Source of the DNA: Cepaea nemoralis
Taxonomy: Eukaryota; Mollusca; Gastropoda; Stylommatophora; Helicidae
Reading direction: 5' to 3'
Assembly (NCBI GenBank): GCA_014155875.1
Contig: JACEFZ010013277.1
Location: 1-64,000, forward strand
DNA: 64,000 nt
Shown here: positions 22,397 through 33,508 of the stretch, in pieces
Numbering within the stretch: the first letter of the stretch is position 1
How the letters are laid out: each line of letters opens with the position of its first letter
Translations under genes and position numbers: made by a program
The notes under the pieces: generated by a model
Told to the model about the DNA's origin: nothing
Databases searched by the model: none
The model's input: the letters and a program-made list of their open reading frames with translations, nothing else

Positions 22397-22790
22397 GGTG
22401 AATTACAGATGTGTAAGAGATGTCGGGGTCGGACTCTGGTAGCGTACAAAGATATGTGTAAGCGGGATATTATTGTTGCAGGATTTGATAATGCACTTTT
22501 GGAGCAAGTCGCCGCTGTCCGTATTGCACTGAGGGCAACGATGAGAAATAAAATAAAGACAAAGGATAATATGATTGGAGAAAAGTCACACACTGAACAA
22601 GTCATACATCAGATAGTGCATGAGGGTGGAAATGACCATGATTCACATGCATCCATTGTGGATGAACATTTACCGCCAAAATTGGTCTGATCAATCACAT
22701 TCGCTACCGCCTTAAATCATTGTAATTGTGCCCTTACTTGAAGCAGAATCTAACAAACTATCGTCTATCAAAACGGCAAGGTGCCAGAAT
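22397..22790 (+). mobile_element. LINE family A, fragment A6
   Basis: The last 390 bp of family A: GRTLVAYKDMCKRDIIVAGF and the region up to the end AAGGTGCC. The finger sequence is degraded. No TGTA tail follows; the match ends at GGTGCC. Confidence 0.75.
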
Positions 22791-23056
22791 TTGGCGTTTT
22801 AGTTAGCAATTCTCTATTACATGCACATAGCAAATAACATTAGGTCTGCTTTGTCAAATCAAATAGGAAATTTCAGCTCAGTGCATTAACTACGTGACAC
22901 CGGCAAGTATATAAAAAATATGTCTTCTGGAATATACAACATCATTATGCCAAACGTGTCTGCAATGTCGTGCTGGCGAACACCTGTCTCTATTACCAGA
23001 AACCATACCTCCCATCGCTGTTCTCTCCAAGCCACTGATGTTTACTATGGCAATAG

Positions 23057-23245
23057 TATTTCCATTCCCGAGACGTGACACTGTTTAATGAGCCAGCTGA
23101 CAGTGATATGAGAACGGTCGCTAAATATTCCTTCCAACAAATCGTCGTTCGCTACGTGACTGGCCAGCTATTTCTCCGTGTACTCGGACCTGTAAAATAT
23201 GATGGGCCAAACGTTTCATGGACCCACAGCAGGTTTAAGATAAGA
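23057..23245 (+). CDS. Possible additional exon G
   Basis: 63 codons, phase 0 to 0 (compatible with exon F), between a GGCAATAG acceptor of weak quality and AGA|GTAATT. It encodes VTLFNEPADSDMRTVAKYSF, then VVRYVTGQLFLRVLGPVKYD and WTHSRFKIR, which looks like alternating beta-strand sequence. I recognise no domain. A shorter version could start at 23104 after CTGACAG in another phase. Low confidence. Confidence 0.3.
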
Positions 23246-23347
23246 GTAATTGTAAGACACATTGTAAATATGTCCTTTTTACAGACATGTAATCATGTTC
23301 ATTTTATGTACACTGTAAATGTTTACATTTTATATACATTGCAAATG

Positions 23348-23348
<1 letters not shown>

Positions 23349-23430
<82 letters not shown>
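23349..23430. repeat. (TA)n microsatellite
   Basis: About 80 bp of TA dinucleotide. Confidence 0.95.
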
Positions 23431-23431
<1 letters not shown>

Positions 23432-23575
23432 AAAATGTGTCCATGTTATAAACGTGTAAATGTGTCTATTTTATATATCATCATCAAGGGTAAAATTGAA
23501 TATTCTTAAATACGTGAATCCGTACAACTATCTCTGAACAGTTATAACTTCTGATGGGAGGTATCTTGAAGAGAT

Positions 23576-24247
23576 TATTCATTCATTCATTCAGTAGCAT
23601 GTTCTTTGCAGAACCTCGCTCCCATAACAACCTTCCGGAAAACCTCTCGATCATAAGCAAGATGTCCCACGTCTGATACACCCATCTGGAGATCATCCGC
23701 CACATCTTGCACCCATCTTCTCTTTGGCCTTCCTCTTCCTCTCTTCCCAGGCATATACCCCTCCATTATTGTTCTCTCCAAACTTTCGTGACGTTTCAAG
23801 TGACCAAAATATTTCAATTTTCTTTGTTTTATCGTCTTTAATAGCCAACCTTCTTCAATATTCAGCTCTTGAAGTATGGATGCATTTGTTCTTTTCTTTA
23901 CCCAAGATATTCTTAGAACTCGTCTATAACATTTATATTCAAAGGCGTTTATGCGCTGTTCAGCTTGTTTAGTAAGTGTCCATGTCTCACAGGCGTATGT
24001 TGCAATGGGAAAGATGCATGCTCTTAAATATCTAATTTTTGTAGTTCTATCTGTCCCACTCCATAATTTATTCAGCTGTTTTAGTCTTTGAAGAGCAATT
24101 AATAGTCGCCGTTTAATTTCTTTCATTATGTCACCGTTGTTGGTAATGAACCAAGATATTCAAAATTGTCCACTACCACCAATTTTTCCCCATTAATGTA
24201 TATTTCTTTCTCCATAGTAGTTTTATCTGTATGCATTATCTTCGTTT
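23576..24247 (-). mobile_element. LINE family D insertion with 12-bp target duplication
   Basis: A minus-strand, 5'-truncated copy ending in an ATTC repeat (TGAA-type tail) at 23577-23592. It is flanked by TCTTGAAGAGAT on both sides (23564-23575 and 24248-24259). The post-RT coding part is open at 23587-24126: LIALQRLKQLNKLWS, YACETWTLTKQAEQRIN, GYMPGKRGRGRPKRRWVQDV and FRKVVMGARFCKEHA. The RT core is absent. It also shows the empty TTAA target corresponding to the piggyBac insertion at 8871. Confidence 0.85.
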
Positions 24248-24293
24248 TCTTGAAGAGATCAGAACCCTAAAATCTAGATATAACAACCTAAGT

Positions 24294-24728
24294 CAGTGGT
24301 CGCAACCTTGTTTGGCCCATGCACCCCTTCATCATATTTTCAGAACGTCATCCCCCCACCCCTTTCATATTTCCTTCCTATAATTCCCCCCCCCCCACAC
24401 ACACACACAGTATACGTAAAACTGGAAGCTAAATTTAATAACACATACTATAACAAGTCTAGACGTCTTCATAAAACGTGATTTGCTGGTCTACTAACGT
24501 TATAAAATGAATTTAAGAAGGGTGAGAAGTACAGAACCATAAAATATGGAGGGAAAAACAATGTCAAGTAATCGGCTCTTGTATCAACGCGATCTTGAAT
24601 TAATCTTAATTGCCCCCCCCCCCCCCCACACACACACACACACACACACATCCCACCCCGGAAATCCTATAATTACCCACTGGAAAAGGTAGGGGGGGGG
24701 GGGATTCCCCACAGGTTGAGAATAACTG
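24294..24728. mobile_element. hAT-type MITE with 8-bp target duplication
   Basis: 435 bp with ends CAGTGGTCGCAACCTTG / CAGTTATTCTCAACCTG, the usual hAT terminus text. It is flanked by ACCTAAGT on both sides (24286-24293 and 24729-24736). It contains poly-C/(CA)n tracts and no transposase, so it is non-autonomous. Confidence 0.85.
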
Positions 24729-24736
24729 ACCTAAGT

Positions 24737-25039
24737 ATTTCTCAATAAATGCCAGAAAATATAAACGTGATTTAACTGTCCATTCCTGTGCTCTGCTCGC
24801 GAGAGCACGATACGTATGCCAGAATATCCTATTATGCTATACAGAGGTATTCAAGTTTCAACCTCTATACCCTCTGCGGTTCTTTAAGTACATGAATGTG
24901 GCCGTCACATACAATGCATTCGGACGGAATCTACTCTAGATTCTACTCTCTACTTTTATCAAATATAAAAAGTCAATATTGAGTTATTCAAAGATCATGC
25001 AGTATATTATGTACATTAATAATGAGTCAGTTCGACAGC
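24737..25039. other. Unassigned sequence
   Basis: About 300 bp between the hAT MITE and the A5 LINE insertion. I see no exon or repeat here. Confidence 0.5.
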
Positions 25040-25051
25040 ATAACAAACATG

Positions 25052-25785
25052 GTAAATAGCAAATTATCTCTAGATTAGGAAATCAACATCAGAATTGGTA
25101 ACGCAGCAACAATGAACAGGTTAAGAAAAAGAGTCTGGGAGAACAGGAAGCTTACTGCCAAAACAAAAGTCCGTGTCTATCAAGCTTGTATCCTTAGTAC
25201 TCTTCTTTACGGCAGTGAAGCCTGGACAACTTACTCACACCGAGAGAAACGTTTAAACATCTTTCATGTGCGGTATCTGTGAAGAATACTTAGTATTAAG
25301 TGGCAAGGCAAAATCACAAATACTGAAGTATTGGAAAGATCAGGTTGCGTGACGGTATATTCCATGCCCAGTCTTTGTAGACTTAGATGGATAGGACACG
25401 TTAGGAGGATGGATGATGGTAGAATACCAAATTACATATTTTTTGGTGAATTACAAAGATGTGTGTAAGCAGGACATGATTGCTACAGGCATTGATAATG
25501 CACATTGGGAGCAAGTCGCCGCTGAACGTGTTAAGTGGGGGGCAAATATCAGAAATGGAATAAAGACAAAGGAGAAAAATATTGCAGATTAGTCACACAC
25601 TGAGCGTGTGAGACGTAAGATGGTGAAAATGACCATGTGTTCACATGTATCCACTGTGGTCGAACAATAACAGCGCGAATTGGCCTTTACAGGCACATTC
25701 GCCATCGCAATGGGTTGTAGTTTTTAAGCCTTCTTGAAGCACAATGTAACAAACTATCGTCTGTCAAGACGGAAGGTGCCAATGT
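25052..25785 (+). mobile_element. LINE family A, copy A5, with 12-bp target duplication
   Basis: A 5'-truncated family A insertion starting in the RT thumb (NSKLSLD region) and running to the 3' end GGTGCCAATGTA. It carries just one TGTA unit. It is flanked by ATAACAAACATG on both sides (25040-25051 and 25786-25797). The reading frame is broken by stops and indels (for example a stop near 25280). It lies in the same orientation as A2-A4 but is more diverged. Confidence 0.88.
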
Positions 25786-25914
25786 ATAACAAACATGACA
25801 ATCTAATAATGAGTTATTCTGATAGCTTGTCAAAAGTTATGTGTCAATAAGTTACTTTTACAGCAGGAAAAAAGAAAAACTTTAAGACATACCATGTTTT
25901 ATTTTATACAAAAA

Positions 25915-26060
25915 CAGGGTGTTTGTAAAGTCTCACTACACTTTGTATGTAGAACAGTTGTTTGTTGAAGGGATTATTTTTCGTTTGAAAGACCGAAAAC
26001 ATGCTCTCCACAAACAGCTATTCTACATACAAAGTGTAGTGAGACTTTACAAACACGCTG
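25915..26060. mobile_element. 146-bp hairpin MITE
   Basis: Arms of about 50 bp, CAGGGTGTTTGTAAAGTCTC and onward, are inverted and nearly identical (CAGCGTGTTTGTAAAGTCTC on the other strand). A short AT-rich loop separates them. The end text resembles Tc1/mariner-group MITEs, but no clear target duplication is visible. Confidence 0.75.
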
Positions 26061-26514
26061 TATAACAATTTGACCGTTTATGTATATTCGTGTCTGCATA
26101 CGAGTTTGCACATGTTATTTGCTTCATACTATACCTGTTGCTTGCCTAATTATCATATACATTTACGCTTATTTTACATTTCGGACAAATGTATTAAATA
26201 GTATGCTTACCTGTACTTCTATATTGTTGTTATTTTATTTAAACTTTAAAAGATATACCTTCTCAACATACTACTTCTCTTACCCCATCCACTTCCCCAT
26301 CTTCCTCTTAATTTTTCACAATTCTTGTTAATTGCCTTTTTCTCCTACTCCTTCTTCTCCATCTGCTACGCCATCTCCTACACCTCCTCCTCCTCCTCCC
26401 CCTCCTCCTGTAAATAGATTCTAAATTTTCCATGTTACATACATTGTAAATGTGTCAATGTTACCTACAACATTGTACATATGTCCACGTTACCTACAAC
26501 ATTGTAAGTGTGTA
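26061..26514. other. Unassigned, pyrimidine-rich
   Basis: AT-rich sequence with a CCTCCTCC-type run near 26385-26408. Two short direct repeats built on CATTGTA, followed by TGT, occur near 26446-26515. No gene seen. Confidence 0.5.
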
Positions 26515-27243
26515 GCATAAGTACTTGGTGCGCTGAAGCTGGGGCAATGGTCAACCCAACAAAGGCAACAGTGACTTGGTTCTCGTTGAATAATCATATC
26601 GTCAACACTCCTACACCAACTGTAAATCTGTGTTCAGAGACGGTGGAAAGAACGCAGGCGATGAATTACTTCTATATTGAATTGTTGACCCGGTGATAAC
26701 AAAGGCCAAGCGGGGTTTGGCTGTGTTGCGGTTGATGGCGGCAAGAAACTGTGAGCAGCGCCATCTATGTCTCCTATATGAAGGGCTGGTTATGTCTGTT
26801 TTTTATTATGCGATAGCAATCCTGACTCTCAGCCATAATCAGATAGAAAGGATGGAAAAGATACAAAACGAAACTATGCGCATTATTCTTGGATGTACAA
26901 GAGATACAGCATGCAGAGGCGATGCGCTGCCTTCTTGATTTTCCAACCATTGAAGACATTCAATGTTATGAAGACAGACTACAAATTTGCAGAGCACGTG
27001 CCTACCTCAGAGTTAACGCAAACACACAACATCCACTGCATAGTTAAATTAGGAAGGTGAAAGGCAGCAGGTTAAAAAGAGGAAGGTCGTGGATGGGTCA
27101 AGCCGAAGACATGCTTCAACAGGTGTGTTCACTTCAGGACTTAGAATCTGGCGAGGAGTGGGTGCAAGTGCCAGCATATTTCTGTACGTCCTTTTCAGTT
27201 TGCATCCAACTTGACAGAAAATGCAGAAATGAAAATCCGGCTG
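26515..27243 (+). mobile_element. LINE family C fragment (diverged)
   Basis: A decayed plus-strand piece of family C, aligned with the region just after the YADD box through to the pre-RNase H linker: AGAMVNPTKATVTWFSLN, CEQRHLCLLYEGLVMSV, IILGCTRDTAC, RSWMGQAEDMLQQVCSLQ. Stops and frameshifts are frequent. Its 3' side abuts a minus-strand family D fragment. Confidence 0.85.
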
Positions 27244-28500
27244 CGTACGTACAACCTTCTGGAAACCATCTGCCACATCATGAACCCATGTTCTCTTTGG
27301 CCTTCATCTTCTTCTCTTCCAGGGCATATACTCTTCCACTATTTTTCCCTCCAAACTGTCATGACGTTTCAAGTTACCAAAACATTTCAGTTTTCTTTGT
27401 TTTATCGTCTTTAGTAGCCACACTTCTTCAATATTCATGTCTTGTCGTATCAATGCATTTGTTCTTCTTGTATCCAAGATATTCTTAGAACCCGTTTATA
27501 ACATGTATATTCACAGGCACTATGTCAGGTCTCACAGGCATATCTTGTAATGGGAGAGATGCATAATCTTAAATTTATCTTCCCACGCCACAATTATTCA
27601 GTTGTTTTAGTTTTTGAAGAGCGATTGACATTCGTCTTTTAATTTCTGTCATTGTATCACCATTGTTGATAATTAATTCCCCAAGATATTCGAAATGTTC
27701 CACCACCTCCATCTTTTCCACATTAACATATATTTCTTTCCTCGTGTTAGTTTTATATGTATGCATTATCTTTGATTTTGCTGTGTTAAGGTATACATTG
27801 TGATTTTCACTAACCTTTGGGTTGAGGTTATTAGTTTGTCTATACCATTCTGTGATGAGGATAATAATATTGTATCACCAGTTTATCGAATCTCTGGTAT
27901 TTCATGACCACCAATATTTAGGACATAACATTGCTCCCTGTTTATAGCATCTCTAACATTTCACATTATATTTTCGGCGTACAGTTTAAACAAAATAGGG
28001 GGACATCACACAGCCCTAACGGACATTATGCTTGATGTCAAACCAGTCTAATGTCTTGCCATCTATTCTAACCGCTGTTTGTTGGTCTATATAGAGCATT
28101 TATATGAGTTGTACGACATGTGATGGAAAGCTCAGTTTTCTCATGATTTCCTAATGTTTGTGATGTTGTACAAAGTCAAATGCCTTTTAATAATCTACAA
28201 AATATAGAATGGGTTTATGTTAAATTCTCCAAACTTCTCAATGATTAAACGCATGTTTAGAATGTGATCACTTGTTCCTACTCCTTGTATAAATCCAGCT
28301 TGAACCATGTTAATCTGTTATTCCATTTTCTTACGAAGTCTTCCCTTTATGATTATTAGTAATATTTTACTGACATGACTGATCAGGGCAACAGTTCTAT
28401 TGTTAGCGCATAATTTTAGGTTGCCCTTTTTTGAGATTGGAATGAACACAGCTCAATTCTAATCAATTAGACATGCACCATATTTCCAATTAACTTTTTA
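27244..28500 (-). mobile_element. LINE family D fragment
   Basis: A minus-strand copy of D lacking the extreme 3' tail. It covers the post-RT part (27250-27750) and RT segments (near 27880-28400). The C-rich coding text is broken in many places. It is inserted in or recombined with the family C fragment to its left. Confidence 0.75.
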
Positions 28501-28535
28501 CATAATGCATGACGTATTTGTATGCTTTATTCTCT

Positions 28536-28851
<316 letters not shown>

Positions 28852-28878
28852 CCAATTAGGTAGTTATACTATTATCTA

Positions 28879-31800
28879 TCTTTAACTTTTCCTCCTTGGC
28901 AAAGCTCCTTCACTTGTCTAAGGTTATTCTTCTCAACATAATGAATTCAAACTCTGTAACTCAACTGTTAAACTTGATCGACAACACTGACAGAGTGTTC
29001 CAATTGTTAGCCAAGGATTTAATTTCGGACAGCATCACGTTAATCAGATAACCTGCAGGTATATCTTACCATCACACAGTCCGTCATCCCTGCTCACACT
29101 GCCACATTAATCATAGCTATAATTAAACAGACGTGTCGCTCGTCAACTCACAAGTCTATAATGTTGATATTTTTATCAATATTCCTAACTACAATAAAAC
29201 CTTTAGATGTGATTACTCACGTCTATCTTGGTGTATTCGTTCTTGTATGACCTTTCGCTGATTCTCCAACGGAAATGTCGACCCATTATTATATTATCTT
29301 ATTCTTTCCTCTACTTCTGTCTGTATTCTGTGCCGGATTGCGTTTACTCTTCTGAGGGTAGTGGGGTAGGGGTATACCCTATCAAAGGAGAAGTAAGGTG
29401 CCTCCTTCCCTCCGCTAGCCTACGGGAAACCCTTGGGCAAGGTGGAGTACCCGTTTAGCCCCCCCCCCCCCCAACAGGGTAACGTGAAGTCATGTGAGTA
29501 GGTGGTGGATTGGACTTGGGAGCAGTCGACAGATAGTTGTTGGTTAGGGTTTCAAGTCAGTGACGGTGGTCAGAGGATCTCTCAGTAGAGACAATGGCTA
29601 CGGTCATCCGATCAGTATGGTCACTGCCAGGAAGGAAGAATGGTAGACTTCCCTCCTTATTGATTCCCGGGCAGAGGAGGCTCGTCAGCCTTGGTTGGTA
29701 TCTCTTCTAAGAGAGGGAACTCTAAATCTCAAACCTCCGCTGCCTTGCGGGTATACCCATATGGGAAAGGCTTCGGGAGTAAACCCTGAGGACAAATCCG
29801 GAGATGGAGTCCCTAAGGCAGTTCCATGTTGTAAACAACATAGTTCTGGCAACTCCTGCGACGGCACCGATGCCAAGTTGCATTGGCTACTGCCTTTCCC
29901 TTGGTCAACATCGGCGACGTGGAGAGGGGGAACTGCTACTGGGCAACAGCTGGTTCTCCGATTTCCATTGCCCAGGCTTGTGCCCTGAAGAGGTCACTTC
30001 AGCACCGCGTAAAGCGGTGACACAACACGGGAAGCAGCATTTGCCGGTTATAAGTCTTAATGCTCGATTGGCGTAGAGCAAGGCGCCAGGGGCTACTTCC
30101 GACGGTGGGAGAGATCATCGTATCTCACTAGACAGCTACCGCCCGCCTAAGCTGGGCAGCCCCCAGTCAATAAGGTGTTGTCTCGCCACGGTTCATCTGC
30201 TCCTGAGGGTGTGTGGAGCTTAGGGGAAAATCCTGACACATGGACCGCAATCTATACACCTAGCAACAAGAAAAAAACAAAACAACCGCCCTAAGGCTGG
30301 GAACATGGAACGTAAGAACCATGACCCCTGGCATCTCAGACGATCTAAACGAGATTGTGGATGCCCGCAAAACTGCAGTGATAAACAACGAACTACTAAG
30401 ACTGGGGATAGACATTGTCGCCCTGCAAGAGACCAGACTCCAAGAATCTGGAAGCATCAAGGAGAGGGACTTCACTTTTTACTGGCATGGCAAGCCGTGC
30501 GGAGAGACCAGGGAGCATGGAGTTGGCTTCGCTATCAGAAACAAGCTGCTTAATTCCATCATACCACCAAGTGATGGCACTGAAAGAATACTGAAGCTCC
30601 AACTCCAGACAGAGGCAGGCCCAGTTAGTATTATAAGCGTTTACGCCCCAACACTAACTGCAGCATCAGAATCTAAAGACAAGTTCTATGACGACCTTAG
30701 CAAAGAAGTCAGTGAAACACCAGAGAAACAACATCTTTTTATCCTGGGGGATTTCAATGCCAGGGTTGGCTCCGACCACGAATCTTGGCCTTCATGTCTA
30801 GGACAGTTTGGCGTTGGGAAGATCAATGACAATGGACAACGTCTCTTGGAATTCTGCAGCCACCATAATCTGTGCGTGACCAACACCTTCTTTGACACGA
30901 AACCTCAACACAAGGTGTCATGGAGGCACCCCAGATCAAAGAACTGGCACCAACTCGACCTGGTGCTCACTAAACGCAGCAACCTCCGCAATGTACGGCT
31001 GACTCGCAGCTATCATAGTGCTGACTGCGACACCGACCATTCACTCGTCTCCAGCAAGGTGAAGATAAAGCCCAAGAGAATCTACAGAAGCCGAACAGAA
31101 GGAAGACCACGCATTGACACCAGCGGCACCCAAAATAAAGAGAAGGTCAACAAATTCATGCAGGCTCTAGCGGATACTCTGCCCGGCCCCACAGACGGAG
31201 ATTCCACCGAGAGATGGAGTCATTTTCGCGACACCATCTACAATACAGCACTATCAACATTTGGCAAGAAGCAAACTAAGTCAACCGACTGGTTTGAAGC
31301 ACACTCTGAAGAGATGCTCCCAGTCCTGGAGATAAAGAGACATGCATTCTCAATGTATAAAACATCACCTTCAGAGAAAACACTGCAGGCATTGCGAACG
31401 GCCAGAAATAGAGTACAACAGATGGCAAGAAGATGTGCGAACAGGTACTGGCTACAGCTCTCTGCTCAAATTCAAACTTGTGCAGACACTGGAAATATAA
31501 GAGGAATGTACGAGGGCATCAAGCAAGCTGTCGGTCCATCAAAAAATAAGATGGCCCCTTTACGATCAACTGAGGGGGTAATCATAAAAGATCGAGCGAA
31601 ACAAATGGATCGCTGGGTAGAACACTACTCAGAGCTATACTCAGTGGATAACACTGTCAGCGAAGAAGCTCTGGAAGCCATCGATCAACAGTCCGCCATG
31701 CATGCCTTGGATAACGAACCTTGCCTCACAGAAATCAGCGAAGCACTAGACTCTCTCAAATCCGGCAAGGCACCTGGAAAAGATAGTATTCCACCTGAAA

Positions 31801-33508
31801 TTTTAAAATGTAGCAAAGAAACAATCATCCCAGAACTGTATGCAATATTACAGCTCTGCTGGAGAGAAAAATCAATACCACAAGATATGAAAGACGCAAA
31901 CATCGTTACCCTTTATAAAAACAAAGGCGACAGAAGCGACTGCAACAACTATCGCGGCATTTCCCTTCTCAGCATTACAGGCAAGATTTTTGCCAGAGTA
32001 ATCCTTAAAAGATTACACATTCTTGCTGAAAGAATCTACCCCGAATCGCAGTGCGGATTTAGACCCAACAGGTCCACCATCGATATGATTTTCTCACTCC
32101 GGCAGCTCCAAGAGAAGTGCAGAGAACAGAGGAAGCCATTATATATTGCCTTCATCGACCTCACAAAGGCATTTGACCTCGTGAGCAGAAGCGGCCTTTT
32201 TAAGGTCCTTGAAAAGGTTGGATGTCCACCCACCCTTCTTAGTCTCGTGAAATCATTCCACGAAAACATGCAGGGGACCATTTTATTTGACGGCTCAACA
32301 TCCCAGTCATTCAGCATCAGCAGCGGAGTAAAGCAGGGCTGCGTGCTTGCTCCTACACTCTTTGGTATCTTCTTCGCTGTTCTCTTAAGGCAAGGCATTT
32401 GGGACTGCCACTGAAGGCATATACCTCCACACAAGATCTGATGGCAAACTTTTTAACCCATCAAGACTCAAGGCAAAGACCAAAATAAGATCAAGATGCG
32501 TAAGAGAACTACTTTTTGCAGATGATGCAGCACTGACTACTCATACAGCAGAAGATCTCCAAAGGCTCATAGATCGTTTTGCAGCCGCCTGCAAAGACTT
32601 TGGGCTCACCATTAGCCTAAATAAAACACAGGTGATGGAACAAGATGCTGATGCGCCTCCGTCAATCAAAATCTCTAATTACGAATTGAAGGTCGTCCAC
32701 GATTTTGTGTATTTGGGATCGACAATATCAGATAATCTTTCATTAGAGACAGAAATCGACAGACGCATTGGAAAGGCAGCCACAACATTTTCCAGGCTAG
32801 CTAAAAGAGTTTGGGAGAATAATAGACTAACAGAGCGTACAAAAGCTCAAGTATATAAAGCTTGTGTTGTTAGCACACTACTCTACGGGTCTGAATCCTG
32901 GACCCTGTACTCAAGACAGGAAAGGAAGTTGAATTCCTTCCACATGAGATGTCTGAGACGTATCCTGGGCATAACATGGAAAGACCACATAACAAACAAA
33001 CAGGTGCTTGAAAGAGCAGATATTACCACAGTGCACACCCTCCTCAAGCAGAGACGCCTCCGGTGGTTGGGCCACGTATCTCGAATGGAGGACGAACGTA
33101 TTCCCAAAGATCTCCTTTACGGAGAACTAGCCACAGGAAAGAGGCCAACCGGAAGACCCCAAATGCGATATAGGGATGTGTGTAAACAAGATATGAAAAC
33201 CATTGGAATAGATCCAGACACGTGGGAGAGAGTTGCAACAGACAGATGCTCCTGGAGAAGAGATGTACGAAACGGACTGGTGCTCTTTGAGCGCAATCAG
33301 ATCCAAAAAACTGAGGAGAGACGGCACAGGCTCAAAGAGCAGTCACTTACTGCGGGACTTGCCTCGTCTTACAGATGCGGAAACTGTGACAGGGATTGTC
33401 ATTCTCGAATTGGACTATACAGTCACCAGCGGTGCTGCCAGGCACCTCCCAAGCGGCACAACTCTATATTCCTTCAGGACTGAAAGAGGCCTACTACTAC
33501 TACTACTA
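28879..33508 (+). mobile_element. LINE family B, copy B1 (near full length)
   Basis: A 4.63-kb non-LTR retrotransposon with a 1.4-kb 5' leader (contains a poly-C run at 29460-29472), one polyprotein region and a TAC-type tail (33490-33508). The next copy, B2, begins immediately after the tail with the same TCTTTAACTTTTCC start. That repeated junction fixes both ends of the element. The frame is disrupted near 32393 by one extra base relative to B2. Confidence 0.88.
30297..33483 (+). pseudogene. EN-RT-C2H2 polyprotein of LINE B1 (frameshifted)
   Basis: Begins in the endonuclease at LGTWNVRTM (catalytic Asn) around 30297. It runs through QETRLQESG, LGDFNARVG and SYHSADCDTDHSLV, then RT motifs SGKAPGKDSIPPEI, CGFRPNRSTIDMIFSLRQLQ, FIDLTKAFDLVSR, SGVKQGCVLAPTLF, LFADDAA and YLGSTISDNLS. 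It ends with a C2H2 finger (CGNCDRDCHS...H). The main frame is 30321-32414, then a one-base shift, then 32632-33483. No in-frame ATG precedes the catalytic Asn. The text resembles animal proteins often named craniofacial development protein 2-like, which are LINE-derived. Confidence 0.87.

Noticed and set aside
29228..30250. Open frames in the leader of LINE B1 and its copy in B2
   Set aside because: They change between the two copies by indels and show no domain; treated as 5' leader.
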